Positions 1 through 8,614 are shown, counted from the stretch's first letter. The stretch: 64,000 nt of DNA from Bradyrhizobium sp. ORS 285 (GCF_900176205.1 NZ_LT859959.1:3679001-3743000); one strand, 5' to 3'. Program-made: numbers and translations. Notes: generated by a model from the letters alone, not told the origin.

Positions 1-63
1 GCGGGTCTTGGCCTTGCCCGATTGCATCGCGTTCTTGGCCGGCTTGAAAATGCGTGCGGTCAT
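1..63 (-). CDS. NADH dehydrogenase accessory subunit, NDUFS4-like (ETC complex I), N-terminal fragment
   Basis: Only the first 21 codons lie in the window; the gene runs off the left edge. The visible N-terminus reads MTARIFKPAKNAMQSGKAKT, which I recognise as the start of the alphaproteobacterial ETC complex I subunit family related to mitochondrial NDUFS4 (18-kDa/AQDQ subunit). Members are about 100 residues and are thought to stabilise the electron-input module of NADH:ubiquinone oxidoreductase at the inner membrane. The divergent opgC-like gene begins 225 bp away, so this gap holds both promoters. The identification rests on a short fragment. Confidence 0.72.
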   Translation of the reverse strand, partial: MTARIFKPAKNAMQSGKAKTR

Positions 64-288
64 GGCTGGAAGAGCCTCTCGGAGCAGCGGTTCGTCATGC
101 GTTTGGCGGAAACGGCCGGGATGGGGTACACGAATCCTTCAGCACGGAACGGTGATTCCCATCCTGGACGTGACCGTTTATCGTGCTCGTATAGTCATTC
201 TGCCGTCCCGTGACAATCTCGCTCGACTGCTACCGCGCCTCCCTGCTCCCCGAACGTTTTCCATTCAAAACAGTGCGTTGAAGCGGCC

Positions 289-1431
289 ATGAAAATCAAT
301 GCCACGCTGCCCGAGAGGGGGCGCGACCTTCGGCTCGACCTGTTTCGCGGGATTGCCAACTGGGCGATCTTCCTCGACCACATCCCCGACAATGTGGTGA
401 ACTGGATTACCACCCGCAATTACGGCTTCAGCGACGCCGCCGACCTGTTCGTCTTCATCTCCGGCTATACGGCCTCGTTCGTCTATGCCCGCATGATGAT
501 CGACCGCGGCTTCATCGTCGGCGCCACCCGGCTGTTCAAGCGGGTGTGGCAGCTCTACGTCGCCCACATCGTGCTGTTCGTCATTTACATTGTGGCCATC
601 AGCTATCTCGCCACGCGCTTCGGCGTCTCCGAGATCATCGACGAGTTCAACGTGGCCGGCCTCGTCGACCATGCCAGCGATACCCTGGCGCAGGGCCTGA
701 TCCTGAAGTTCAAGCCGGTCAATCTCGACGTGCTGCCGCTCTATATCGTGCTGATGGGCTTCTTCCCGCCGGTGCTGTGGATGATGCTGCGCCAGCCCGA
801 CGTGACGATGATCGCCTCCATCGTGCTGTGGCTGGTCGCGCGGCAGATGGGCTGGAATTTCGCCGCCTATCCGGCGGGCACCTGGTACTTCAATCCGTAT
901 TGCTGGCAGGTGCTGTTCGTATTCGGCTCATGGTGCGCGCTCGGCGGCGCCCGCCGCTCGATGGGCATCATCATGGCCCCGGCGACACTCTATTTTTGCG
1001 TCGCTTACCTGCTGCTCGCGCTGGTCATGACCATGGCCGGCCGCTTCCCCGATCTCGGGGCGATGTTTCCGCACTGGCTCTATTCGGCCTTCAACCCGAA
1101 CGACAAGACCAATCTCGCCCCCTATCGTTTCCTGCATTTCGTGGTGATCGTGATCATGGTGATCCGCTTCGTGCCGAAGGAATGGCCGGGGCTGGAGTGG
1201 AAGGGGTTCGATCCGCTGGTGGTCTGCGGCCAGCAATCGCTGGCCGTGTTCTGCGTCGGCGTCTTCCTGTCCTTCATCGGTCATTTCACGCTGATGCTGA
1301 GCTCAGGCTCGCTGCTCGCCCAGATCCTGGTCAGCGCCGCCGGCATCGCGATCATGACGACGGTCGCCTATTACATCTCCTGGTCGAAGCGGCAGGACAA
1401 GCCGTTGCCGAAGCCGCCTGCTCCGAAATAG
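289..1431 (+). CDS. opgC: OpgC-family membrane acyltransferase
   Basis: 380-residue polytopic inner-membrane protein. The N-terminus, with RDLRLDLFRGIANWAIFLDH and then DAADLFVFISGYTASFVYAR, is the hallmark of the OpgC domain, in which an early RLDLFRG arginine/aspartate and a following histidine sit in the first membrane segment. About ten hydrophobic segments follow. In Bradyrhizobium and other proteobacteria OpgC proteins transfer succinyl or other acyl groups to osmoregulated periplasmic glucans. No glucan-synthesis genes lie next to it. The start at 289 gives the full conserved N-terminus, although no strong ribosome site is visible. The acyl group and acceptor cannot be told from sequence. 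Confidence 0.85.
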   Translation: MKINATLPERGRDLRLDLFRGIANWAIFLDHIPDNVVNWITTRNYGFSDAADLFVFISGYTASFVYARMMIDRGFIVGATRLFKRVWQLYVAHIVLFVIYIVAISYLATRFGVSEIIDEFNVAGLVDHASDTLAQGLILKFKPVNLDVLPLYIVLMGFFPPVLWMMLRQPDVTMIASIVLWLVARQMGWNFAAYPAGTWYFNPYCWQVLFVFGSWCALGGARRSMGIIMAPATLYFCVAYLLLALVMTMAGRFPDLGAMFPHWLYSAFNPNDKTNLAPYRFLHFVVIVIMVIRFVPKEWPGLEWKGFDPLVVCGQQSLAVFCVGVFLSFIGHFTLMLSSGSLLAQILVSAAGIAIMTTVAYYISWSKRQDKPLPKPPAPK

Positions 1432-1607
1432 CGGACGCAGACAAGCCGCGTTCGCGACGGCGCATCGGTTGACCTGCATCAAGGGGCCCGGTTTCGGGCT
1501 CGCTAAGGTCCGCAGCACAAGAGAGGCCGCTTGCCGCGGCGCGCGCTCTCCACGAGCGCGCCAGCCGCCACGGCGATTGCTGACAATTTGCTGACGAGGA
1601 CCAGATC

Positions 1608-2012
1608 ATGCCGACCCATTTCCATGCCGTCGTGTGGCTCGATCACAGCGGGGCCAAGCTGTTTCACATCGGCCTCACCGGCGCCGACGAACTGACACTG
1701 CATCCGCAGCTGCAGACCAAGCATCTGCATCACAAGGCCAACTCGATCGGCAGCGGCCACGCGGCGCCGGACAAGCATTTCCTCGAGGAGATCGCGCACG
1801 CGCTCAACGATGCCGGCGAGATCCTGATCATCGGCCCGGCCAGCGCCAAGACCGAGCTTGCCAAGTACCTGCACGAGAAGCATCCCGCCGTCGGCAAGCG
1901 CATCGTGGCCGTCGAGGCCGCCGATCATCCGACCGATCGCCAGATCGTCGCCTACGCCAAGCAGCACTTCAAGATGGCGCCGCCGCGCGTGATGACGGGC
2001 ACCGCGGGCTGA
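1608..2012 (+). CDS. Small eRF1-domain-3-like protein ('translational machinery protein' family)
   Basis: 134 residues, monocistronic, with GAGGA eight bases before the ATG. The body (HFHAVVWLDHSGAKLFHIG near the N-terminus, ILIIGPASAKTELAKYL near residue 85) resembles the single-domain relatives of archaeal/eukaryotic release factor 1 domain 3 (L7Ae/L30e-like fold), which rhizobial annotation calls translational machinery protein. The GPASAKTEL segment matches the typical GpgxaK element of the family. A role in ribosome-related stress is only inferred from the family. No operon partner is visible; two GC-rich hairpins follow at 2036-2053 and 2076-2096. Confidence 0.7.
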   Translation: MPTHFHAVVWLDHSGAKLFHIGLTGADELTLHPQLQTKHLHHKANSIGSGHAAPDKHFLEEIAHALNDAGEILIIGPASAKTELAKYLHEKHPAVGKRIVAVEAADHPTDRQIVAYAKQHFKMAPPRVMTGTAG

Positions 2013-2075
2013 GCATCGCCGCAACTGATGACAAGACCCGGCCGGTGCCGGGTCGATTGGACACTCGCCTTCACG

Positions 2076-2096
2076 CCGGCCGCCGATCGCGGCCGG
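2076..2096 (+). terminator. GC-rich hairpin after the eRF1-like gene
   Basis: Perfect 8-bp arms CCGGCCGC / GCGGCCGG around CGATC, followed by a modestly T-rich GGTTGCTTTG. A second 7-bp hairpin (ACCCGGC / GCCGGGT) lies just before it at 2036-2053. They probably end transcription of the upstream gene, but the T tract is weak. Confidence 0.4.
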
Positions 2097-2701
2097 GGTT
2101 GCTTTGACCAGCCATCTGAACGCGGCTGACACGATGCTCAAGGAGCGCGTCGGCACCCGCGCGATTGATTTGATTTAGCGCAAAGACGCGAAATCTCGAT
2201 TGCGATGATGTGACGGCTGGCGGATGTTCCTTCCCCGGATTCACCCGCACCACTTCGGATGCTCCCGGGTCTTGCCGCTGCGGGAGCATCCGAACTTTTT
2301 CGTCGACCGCGCCGGCATGGACGGCCCATGCTGAGCATTCGGCACAGGCTTGCTGGTCGACAACATCCGATTCATTGAAGCTGCCGCAGCCTCGGTCTCG
2401 CAATGGCCGATGCCTGCCGAGCGCGCCCGCCAATGCTCGCGGAGGTCATTCCTTGTCCTGACGGCAGCGAGACCGAAGCCATCGAAGCCATCATCGCGCT
2501 TCTGAGAATCGGCACGCTATCGGCCTGAACTCGCCACATCAAAGGCGGCACGTCGTCGGCATCGCGGCGGGCTCGCGGCCCTTCGCCGAGATCGCCAGCC
2601 CAACTCCGTCTTCGTCGGCTTGTTACCAAATATTGCCATTCATTTCGCCTTGTGTCCGCGACGCGCTAGGTGTCGGGGTATGGAAGGTGCGGCTGACTGT
2701 G
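2097..2701. other. Intergenic stretch with no convincing gene
   Basis: About 600 bases without a well-supported gene. A 41-codon reading frame at 2403-2528 (+) ends in an amphipathic-looking EAIEAIIALLRIGTLSA, but it has no ribosome site and may be a decayed remnant. The region's codon positions show no consistent bias in any frame. The promoter of the acyltransferase gene should lie near its right end. Confidence 0.4.
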
Positions 2702-4723
2702 ATGCGTTTGTCATTCCGCCCCGACGTGGACTATCTGCGCGCCATCGCAGTCTTCTCGGTCATCGGATTCCACTACGACGTCCCCGGCTTTGGCGGCGGC
2801 TTCGTCGGGGTCGACATCTTCTTCGTCATTTCCGGCTTCCTGATCTCCCGACTGATCTGGGCCGACATCCGCATCGATTCATTCTCGTTCGTGAATTTCT
2901 ACGAGCGGCGCGCCAGACGACTCTTGCCGGCGCTCTACGTGGTTCTGCTCGCGACCGGCATCTGCGCGTGGCATCTCGCGCCGCCCCATGACTACCGGGC
3001 GTTCTTCGAGAGCGCCGTCGCCACGCTGCTGTTCGGATCGAACATCTACTTCTGGTCCCAAGCCGGCTATTTCGACCTGCCGGGGATCAGCAAAGTCCTG
3101 CTTCACACCTGGTCGCTGTCGGTCGAAGAGCAGTTCTACTTCGTCTTTCCGCTGGCGACGTGGTTGTGGAGCAAGTGCTTTCGGGATCCTTCGTCACGCT
3201 GGTCGCTGCTGCTCGTCGTCGGCGGCGCCGTGGGGCTCTGCGTCCTCGACGAGCTCATGATCAAGCAGCAGGCGCAGGCGGCGTTCTATCTTTCACCGCT
3301 GCGGGCCTGGGAGTTTCTCATCGGCGGGGTCGTCTATCTCGCTGAACGCTGGTCGCCCTCGGACTTCAGGATCCGCTGTGCCTTCGCGTTGGCCGGCTTG
3401 GCGGCGATGCTGCTGCCCGTCGCCCTGTTCAGCCCGGAAACGCGCTTCCCCGGCGTGCATGCCCTGGTCCCATGTCTGGGCGCCGCGCTCTTCATCTTCG
3501 CGTTCAACGGAGAGGGATCGCGGCCGCCTTTACCAGCAGAAGCCGCCGGTCTTTTCTTCGGCAAGATCTCCTACTCGCTCTACCTTTGGCACTGGCCCGT
3601 GTTCGTGCTCGGAACGGCGGCGCTGCCGCGCGACTGGGCGACGGGACCGGCAGCGAGCGGCCTGTTCTTGTTGTGCTCAATCGTCCTCGCTTGCGTGACT
3701 TATCGCCTGGTCGAAGCTCCCGCCCGCGCGACAGTCATGTGGAGGGAGTTGCGCATCACCAGCCTGATCGCGGTGGCCTCGTCGCTCCTGATCGCGATCG
3801 CTTCGGTTGGGATCATCGGCAACGGCTATCCAAATCGCTATCCGCAGGCGCAGCAGCGGATGCTGAGATACGATTCCGCGGCGCTCGTCCCCTACTACCG
3901 CCAGCACGTCTGCTTCCTCGATCGGCAAGAGCCGATCTCGGTCTATCGGAGCTCGGAATGCCTGGCATTCGCCGCCGACAGGAAGAACGTGCTGATCGTC
4001 GGTGACAGCACCGCGGCTCACTATATCCCCGCCCTCCAGGATTATTTCGCAGCTACCCACTATGAGCTGCTTCAGCTGAACTCTGCGGGCTGCGCGCCGC
4101 TCCTCGGATTGCACCAGGACGGATCGAGCAATTGTAACGAGGTCACCGCACGGATCGGCGAGCTCATCCGCAGCCGCAGGCTTTCGGCGATCATCATCTC
4201 AGCGCATTGGCGCGCCTACCTGCACGGGCAATTGCCGCCGTCGGCTGCGACCGCCAGCGAACGAGCCGATTATACCACGCCTGCACTCGACGCCTATCTC
4301 AGCGCGACCCTGGCGACGGCGAACGACGCAGATCTGCCCGTCCTGCTATTTGGTCCCTCGATCGAATTTCCCGTACCGCTCGCCAGCAGCCTGGTCAGCC
4401 GGGACCTGACTCACTTCCCGCCCGACAAATCGTTCGTTGCGCTCGATGCGAGCTTCGCCGCCGATGACCATCTGAGGCAGCTGTCGCGCCGCTATGAGAA
4501 CGTCAGATTCATCTCGGTGCTGCGGGCCGCCTGCCCGAACCGGATTTGCCCGCTGACAGCGAACACGGATACGCCGATCGTATGGGACACGCTGCACCTC
4601 ACGCCGGAGGGGTCGCACTACGTCATCGAGCGGCTGAAACCACAACTCGACGGCTTTTTCCGCAGCGATGAAGAAGCGCCGTCCTCCCTTGGACCAAGGG
4701 CCGCGGCTGGTGTCCCCCAATGA
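2702..4723 (+). CDS. Acyltransferase-3 / SGNH two-domain protein (OafA/YrhL type)
   Basis: 673 residues from the ATG at 2702; an in-frame start 69 bases upstream exists, but RPDVDYLRAIAVFSVIGFH is the conserved beginning of the family. Residues about 1-345 form the acyltransferase-3 membrane domain with the early R-x10-H (H of IGFHYD) and LHTWSLSVEEQFYFVFP, a highly conserved element. The periplasmic C-terminal half is an SGNH hydrolase-like domain with VLIVGDSTAAHY (Gly-Asp-Ser) and DTLHLTPEGSHYV (Asp-x-x-His). Such proteins O-acetylate surface polysaccharides, LPS O-antigen or peptidoglycan-linked sugars at the inner membrane. Nothing nearby identifies the acceptor. It stands alone, followed by tRNA-Pro on the other strand. 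Confidence 0.88.
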   Translation: MRLSFRPDVDYLRAIAVFSVIGFHYDVPGFGGGFVGVDIFFVISGFLISRLIWADIRIDSFSFVNFYERRARRLLPALYVVLLATGICAWHLAPPHDYRAFFESAVATLLFGSNIYFWSQAGYFDLPGISKVLLHTWSLSVEEQFYFVFPLATWLWSKCFRDPSSRWSLLLVVGGAVGLCVLDELMIKQQAQAAFYLSPLRAWEFLIGGVVYLAERWSPSDFRIRCAFALAGLAAMLLPVALFSPETRFPGVHALVPCLGAALFIFAFNGEGSRPPLPAEAAGLFFGKISYSLYLWHWPVFVLGTAALPRDWATGPAASGLFLLCSIVLACVTYRLVEAPARATVMWRELRITSLIAVASSLLIAIASVGIIGNGYPNRYPQAQQRMLRYDSAALVPYYRQHVCFLDRQEPISVYRSSECLAFAADRKNVLIVGDSTAAHYIPALQDYFAATHYELLQLNSAGCAPLLGLHQDGSSNCNEVTARIGELIRSRRLSAIIISAHWRAYLHGQLPPSAATASERADYTTPALDAYLSATLATANDADLPVLLFGPSIEFPVPLASSLVSRDLTHFPPDKSFVALDASFAADDHLRQLSRRYENVRFISVLRAACPNRICPLTANTDTPIVWDTLHLTPEGSHYVIERLKPQLDGFFRSDEEAPSSLGPRAAAGVPQ

Positions 4724-4823
4724 TCTCCAGTCCTGATCGCGTGCCAGGGCGACGCCGGCGAGCAATATCAGAGCCGCCCGTCAGAATTGCGTGGCAAAAA
4801 CGTAGGAGATTCAACGGTCGAGA

Positions 4824-4900
4824 TGGTCGGGGCAGCTGGATTCGAACCAACGACCTGCAGTACCCAAAACTGCCGCGCTACCAGGCTGCGCTATACCCCG
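4824..4900 (-). tRNA. tRNA-Pro (anticodon UGG)
   Basis: Reading the minus strand gives a 77-base cloverleaf with acceptor 5' CGGGGTA pairing to TGCCCCG, discriminator A and an encoded CCA. The anticodon stem GCAGT/ACTGC encloses the loop TTTGGGT, giving anticodon TGG. The T arm contains the standard GGTTCGAATCC. Single tRNA gene, convergent with the upstream acyltransferase gene. Confidence 0.96.
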
Positions 4901-5035
4901 ATGTCCTCGAAGGACCACTGTTGTGGAGTGACCACGTCACTACACGGTCGCGACGCCCGCAGCAAGCCGCAGGCGCGGCTCATGAGCCATCGTCCGAAAA
5001 AGCTCAATCCCAAGAACGACATCCCAAAAACCGAC

Positions 5036-5056
5036 AAAGCCCCGGATCCCGGGGCT
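5036..5056 (-). terminator. Intrinsic terminator of the cold-shock gene
   Basis: On the minus strand AGCCCCGG-GATCC-type stem pairs with CCGGGGCT and is followed by TT and, further on, a T-rich GTCGGTTTTTGG. It sits 26 bases after the stop codon of the double cold-shock protein gene. Confidence 0.75.
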
Positions 5057-5081
5057 CTGCGAAAGCGATCGAAGCGTCCGC

Positions 5082-5735
5082 TCAGTGCGAGGATAGCGCC
5101 GGCGATCCCGCCTCGGGGTGGATCTCAGCGGCCATCATCCCCTTGGAGCCCGGCCCATAGCGGACCAGAACCCACTGGCCCGGACGCAGCTCGGTCATGC
5201 CGAAGCGGCGCAGGGTCTCCATGTGGACGAAGATATCCGGGCTCCCCTCGCCGCAGGTGACGAAGCCGAAACCGCGCAAACGGTTGAACCACTTGACCTG
5301 GGCCCGCTCCAATCCACTGGTCGGTGTCACCGTCACATGGGTGCGCGGCGGCAGCATCTGCGCCGGATGGATCGCCGTCGACTCGTCCATCGAGACGATG
5401 CGGAAGGCCTGATAGCCCTTGGCACGCTGGACGCACTCGACGACCAGACGGGCACCCTCATAGGCCGTCTGATATCCGTCTCGCCTGAGCACCGTGACGT
5501 GCAGCAGCACATCCGGCCAACCATTGTCGGGAACGATGAAGCCGTATCCCTTCGACGCGTCGAACCATTTGATGACGCCGCTGATTTCGACGAGGTTCTC
5601 GCCGAGACCAGCCAATGCATCGATCGCCTGATCGCGCGCTATACCGCTCTGATAGTCAGCCCCGAGCCGGTTTGGTGTAGCTACACCAGCAACCGGTACT
5701 CCAAGCTTCTTGGACTCAAATCCGTCCGACCCCAT
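5082..5735 (-). CDS. Double cold-shock-domain protein
   Basis: 217 residues from the ATG at 5735, which has GAGG nine bases upstream; a GTG at 5771 in the same frame is less likely. Two cold-shock domains are visible: ISGVIKWFDASKGYGFIVPD (about residues 50-115) and AQVKWFNRLRGFGFVTCGE (about 140-205). Both keep the RNP1-type aromatic motif (KGYGFI and RGFGFV) and RNP2-like segments (DVLLHV and DIFVHM). The family binds single-stranded RNA/DNA and acts in cold or stationary-phase adaptation; two-domain versions are typical of alphaproteobacteria. It has its own terminator and stands alone. Confidence 0.92.
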   Translation of the reverse strand: MGSDGFESKKLGVPVAGVATPNRLGADYQSGIARDQAIDALAGLGENLVEISGVIKWFDASKGYGFIVPDNGWPDVLLHVTVLRRDGYQTAYEGARLVVECVQRAKGYQAFRIVSMDESTAIHPAQMLPPRTHVTVTPTSGLERAQVKWFNRLRGFGFVTCGEGSPDIFVHMETLRRFGMTELRPGQWVLVRYGPGSKGMMAAEIHPEAGSPALSSH

Positions 5736-5931
5736 AACCCCGGACCTCACAGATGAATTGTGAGCCGCCACCCCTGCAACGGCGTCTGCGCGTGCTCATC
5801 ACTTATACCCAAGACGATTCACGCGAATCTCTCGAATCAAAGATAACATTCCCTCGTGCCGCGCATAGACAAAAATCGGATTCAGTGAGGCATATGAACA
5901 GACTTGCCGACAAAAATGCATCAATTTCCGT

Positions 5932-6693
5932 TCAATTACGGACGAACGAACCGAGCACTTCGCCGATGTCGTGATGGATGACGAGGTCGGCAACGTCGTC
6001 CTGATCGGTCGGTTCCCGGTTGATGATCACCAGTCGTGCATCCGCCTGCTTTGCCATCAATGGAAAGCCCGCCGCCGGCCATACAACCAGCGATGAGCCG
6101 ATGGCGAGAAACAGATCGCAATGCTGCGCAAGCTCGGTCGCGCGCTGCATCTCATTCTCCGGCATCGCCTGGCCGAACGAGACCGTCGCCGCCTTCACCG
6201 GCTCGGCGCATGCCGGACAATCCGGCGCGGCGCCGTCGGCGATGAACCGCTGCTGCACCCAATCCAGCTCATAGCGCTGCCCACATCCGATGCAGCGTGC
6301 ATAGGTGGTGTTGCCATGCAGCTCGATGACGTGATCCCCCGCGAAGCCTGAGTCCTGGTGCAGGTTGTCGATGTTCTGGGTGATGACCGCGGGAATCTTT
6401 CCCGCCCTGTAGAGCGCGGCAAGCGCGCGGTGACCGCGGCCCGGTCGCGCCGCGGCAAAGGTGTCCTGCATCGCGAAGCGCCGGCGCCACGCCTCGTCGC
6501 GCGCGTCCTGGCTGGCGACGAATTCCTCGAAATGGATCGGCCGGTTACGCGTCCACAGCCCTCCCGGGGAGCGGAAATCGGGAATGCCGGCTTCCGTCGA
6601 AATCCCGGCCCCGGTAAATGGCACGATCACGCGTGCAGCGGCGATCATGTCGCCTAGCCGGTTCACGCCGTCCTGCAGATCGGATGCAATCAT
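5932..6693 (-). CDS. cobB: SIR2-family NAD-dependent protein deacylase
   Basis: 253 residues from the ATG at 6693 (GGGAG upstream); an ATG at 6720 adds nine non-conserved residues. Sirtuin motifs are complete: GAGISTEAGIPDFRSPGGLW for NAD binding, TQNIDNLHQDSG, the catalytic His in VIELHGN, four zinc cysteines (CIGC and CPAC), and GSSLVVWPAAGFP near the C-terminus. Such enzymes remove acetyl or other acyl groups from lysines using NAD, for example reactivating acetyl-CoA synthetase. Class III-type Tyr/Arg selectivity residues are not obvious. It stands alone and ends 196 bases from the start of the cold-shock gene. Confidence 0.93.
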   Translation of the reverse strand: MIASDLQDGVNRLGDMIAAARVIVPFTGAGISTEAGIPDFRSPGGLWTRNRPIHFEEFVASQDARDEAWRRRFAMQDTFAAARPGRGHRALAALYRAGKIPAVITQNIDNLHQDSGFAGDHVIELHGNTTYARCIGCGQRYELDWVQQRFIADGAAPDCPACAEPVKAATVSFGQAMPENEMQRATELAQHCDLFLAIGSSLVVWPAAGFPLMAKQADARLVIINREPTDQDDVADLVIHHDIGEVLGSFVRN

Positions 6694-7037
6694 CAGCGGC
6701 GGCTCCCGCGCGTCACACATCGGATCATTCGCTTCCCCTCATACCATGTCATGGCGCGCCGCTGGCGGTACTGAGTCAATCCTGCATCAGTTGGAACCAT
6801 GCGCTTCGCGCTGCAAGCGAGACGAGTCCCTGCCGAGCGTCTCTACCGCCAGACAGAACAGATGTGTGCCTTGCCGCCGCACCACTCAGCAAAACCCGTG
6901 CATCATATCGTCCGGGCCACGTCCCTCCGCAATCACGCCTCAATCGGGCATCCACATCGCGCCAGCGATTCGCCAGGAAGTTTGTCACGCGTCTCATGGC
7001 TGGACTCGCCGGATAGCGACCGGAGCAGAGAGGATCC
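6694..7037. other. Intergenic stretch, no gene seen
   Basis: About 340 bases between the sirtuin start and a small ORF. Several open frames cross it on both strands, but none has family similarity or a ribosome site that I can recognise. It should carry the sirtuin promoter. Confidence 0.35.
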
Positions 7038-7202
7038 GTGGGACAGAACCAGACGCAGGACGATCGGCGCACTCAGGAGCGTGCCGAGATCACGGCCAGG
7101 ATTGCACAATTCAAGTCCACCCAGGACAGGTTCGCGCGCGAGCGCGAGCAGTTCGCGCGGGAGGCTTGGCGGAAGGCCAAGCGCGGCGAAGCCGCGGAAT
7201 AG
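7038..7202 (+). CDS. Small charged helical protein, unknown function
   Basis: 54 residues from a GTG with AGAGGA upstream. The sequence is strongly charged and probably one long helix (repeating R/E/Q with alanine, for example DRFAREREQFAREAWRKAKR). An intrinsic terminator follows at 7228-7254, which supports a real transcription unit. I do not recognise a named family; similar short Arg/Glu-rich proteins are common in Bradyrhizobium genomes. Confidence 0.6.
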   Translation: MGQNQTQDDRRTQERAEITARIAQFKSTQDRFAREREQFAREAWRKAKRGEAAE

Positions 7203-7227
7203 AGACGTATTCCGCAACACGAAGAAA

Positions 7228-7254
7228 AGCCCGGAGGCACGTTGCCGTCCGGGC
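7228..7254. terminator. Intrinsic terminator between convergent small genes
   Basis: AGCCCGGA and TCCGGGCT form an 8-bp stem with a 12-base GC-containing loop, flanked by AAGAAA on the left and CTTCTTCTTTG on the right. The layout suits both the small gene to the left and the glycine/tyrosine-rich gene converging from the right. Confidence 0.8.
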
Positions 7255-7279
7255 TCTTCTTCTTTGGTTTGGCGCGCGC

Positions 7280-7564
7280 TTACCAGTGGTGACGCCAGTA
7301 GTGGTGGCTGTGATAGTAGGGTCCGCCATAATAGGCATACGGTCCCGGCCCATACGCGTATCGCGGACCGTAGTCGTAATAGCCGTAGCTCGGGCCATAG
7401 TAGTAGGGATGCGAGGACGCGATGGCGCCAGCCGTCAGTGCTCCAGCGGCGAGGCCGAATGCCAGTCCCGGTCCGAGGCCGCGCGCCTCAGCCGGCGCAG
7501 GGACGGCCAGCGCGGTGGCGGCAATCGCGCCTGCGGCGGTCAGAACAGCCAAAGTCTTTCTCAT
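7280..7564 (-). CDS. Secreted Tyr/Gly/His-rich small protein
   Basis: 94 residues from the ATG at 7564, which has GGAGG nine bases upstream. Residues 1-28 form a Sec signal peptide (MRKTLAVLTAAGAIAATALA, cleavage probably after AEA). The mature part has a short hydrophobic glycine/alanine segment and then a low-complexity tail of Tyr, Gly, Pro and His ending in HSHHYWRHHW. This architecture is common in rhizobial cell-envelope small proteins of unknown function; the histidines might bind metal, which is only a guess. It shares a bidirectional terminator with the convergent small gene. Confidence 0.75.
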   Translation of the reverse strand: MRKTLAVLTAAGAIAATALAVPAPAEARGLGPGLAFGLAAGALTAGAIASSHPYYYGPSYGYYDYGPRYAYGPGPYAYYGGPYYHSHHYWRHHW

Positions 7565-7699
7565 GGTCAATATCCTCCAAATTCCGATGCGTCCAAACAA
7601 CGCAGACGCCGGCGAATTGGTTGCAGGCAGAGGCTCGACCAAGACGAGCGGAACCGCGGGTAGCTGAGGACGTTCACTCACGTTCAACGTGGATCGGTC

Positions 7700-7849
7700 A
7701 TGGCATCCTGGCTGGAACTTCTGTTCAACATCATCGGCTATGGCGGCTTCGTGCTGGTCGCCTCGCGTCACCACGGAGCGGAGACATCCGTCACGGGACT
7801 GGACGTGCACAGCAGCGAGACGGGACAGGCGGATCCGGATCGACTGTGA
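7700..7849 (+). CDS. 49-residue protein with short hydrophobic N-terminus
   Basis: ATG at 7700 with GGATC upstream. The N-terminal MASWLELLFNIIGYGGFVLV is hydrophobic and could be one membrane segment, and the C-terminal half is polar (SSETGQADPDRL). No family is recognised. The frame ends only 7 bases before the phased array of CCACAG motifs described separately. Support is limited to composition and a plausible membrane segment. Confidence 0.5.
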   Translation: MASWLELLFNIIGYGGFVLVASRHHGAETSVTGLDVHSSETGQADPDRL

Positions 7850-7855
7850 GGCCTC

Positions 7856-7898
7856 TTCCCCACAGGCTCTCCACAGTTCATCCGCAGCATATCCACAG
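7856..7898 (+). promoter_or_regulatory. Four DnaA-box-like 9-mers spaced exactly 11 bp
   Basis: TTCCCCACA (7856), CTCTCCACA (7867), TCATCCGCA (7878) and ATATCCACA (7889) each match the DnaA-box consensus TTATCCACA at seven or eight of nine positions. Their starts are 11 bp apart, so all four face the same side of the helix. The DnaA interpretation is inference; another regulator that binds CCRCAG repeats is equally possible. Confidence 0.4.
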
Positions 7899-8255
7899 AC
7901 CGTCCCGTTCGATCTGAAGCTCAGAGATCAATAGCTTGCTGCGCAATATGACCTGGTTGTCCTAGGGGGCCCGTCTGAGACGATCGGCTTGGGATGCCGT
8001 GTCTCGACGGCCTGCCCGCGCTCCGGGCCTGCCTGCGCCTCCCAGCGGCTCACCCAGCCGTTCTCGCGCGGGCCTTGAACCTTTTCACTGGGAGCCAAGA
8101 CACATCAGTACTGGGGATTTCAGGGCCCAGTGTTCGAGGGTGGCGCCACGCGACGAAGATATTCCGTCGCGCTGGCGCTGCTGTCGTTTCCGGCCCTCTC
8201 GCACAGCGGCCGCGATAGCGGCTTCAGGGCCACAACACACCAACATGCCGCAACG
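7899..8255. other. Intergenic stretch, no gene seen
   Basis: About 360 bases between the phased CCACAG array and the terminator of the HU gene. GC-rich, with several short palindromes (for example around 8010-8060) but no frame that I would call a gene. Confidence 0.4.
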
Positions 8256-8282
8256 AAAAAGGCCCCCTTTGCAGGGGGCCTC
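8256..8282 (-). terminator. Intrinsic terminator of the HU gene
   Basis: On the minus strand AGGCCCCCTGCAAAGGGGGC closes a 9-10 bp stem and continues into CCTTTTTCG. It lies 30 bases after the HU stop codon. Very strong stem and clear T tract. Confidence 0.93.
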
Positions 8283-8311
8283 TGGTCGCCATCACGACTG
8301 ACGAAGTCTGA

Positions 8312-8614
8312 TCAGGCGACCGCGTCCTTGGCGGCCTTGACCGGGCGAGCGCGCACGATCTTGCGGGCCGGCTTGGCCTTGAACATCATCTCTTCGCCGG
8401 TGAAGGGGTTGGTGCCCTTGCGCGCCTTGACGGCCGGCTTCTTGACGACGACGAACTTGGCGAAGCCCGGCACCAGGAACACGCCGTTCTTCTTCAGCTC
8501 CTTGTGGCCGACGTCGGTGAGCGTCTCCATGACGTTCTTGACGTCACGCTTGGACAGCTCGGTGGTGGTCGCGATCTTCTCGATCAGTTGCGACTTGGAC
8601 AGTTGGGTAGCCAT
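8312..8614 (-). CDS. hup: HU-family histone-like DNA-binding protein
   Basis: 100 residues, with GGAGAT six bases before the ATG. The whole HU/IHF fold is present: SKSQLIEKIATTTELSKRDV at the N-terminal helices and GFAKFVVVKKPAVKARKGTNPFTGEE, in which the DNA-binding beta arm normally reads R-x-G-x-NP. The C-terminus carries a short alanine/lysine extension (ARPVKAAKDAVA), longer than the 90 residues of E. coli HU and typical of alphaproteobacteria. It compacts and bends the nucleoid DNA. It is monocistronic with a strong terminator, and its leader contains a tandem 15-base repeat. Confidence 0.95.
   Translation of the reverse strand: MATQLSKSQLIEKIATTTELSKRDVKNVMETLTDVGHKELKKNGVFLVPGFAKFVVVKKPAVKARKGTNPFTGEEMMFKAKPARKIVRARPVKAAKDAVA

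Noticed and set aside
2403..2528. 41-codon ORF ending in an amphipathic helix
   Set aside because: No ribosome-binding site and no family match; could be a decayed gene end. Mentioned in the gap entry instead.
6461..7917. Long overlapping plus-strand frames through the 54-codon gene and the signal-peptide gene
   Set aside because: They overlap the better-supported small genes and have no recognisable domains.
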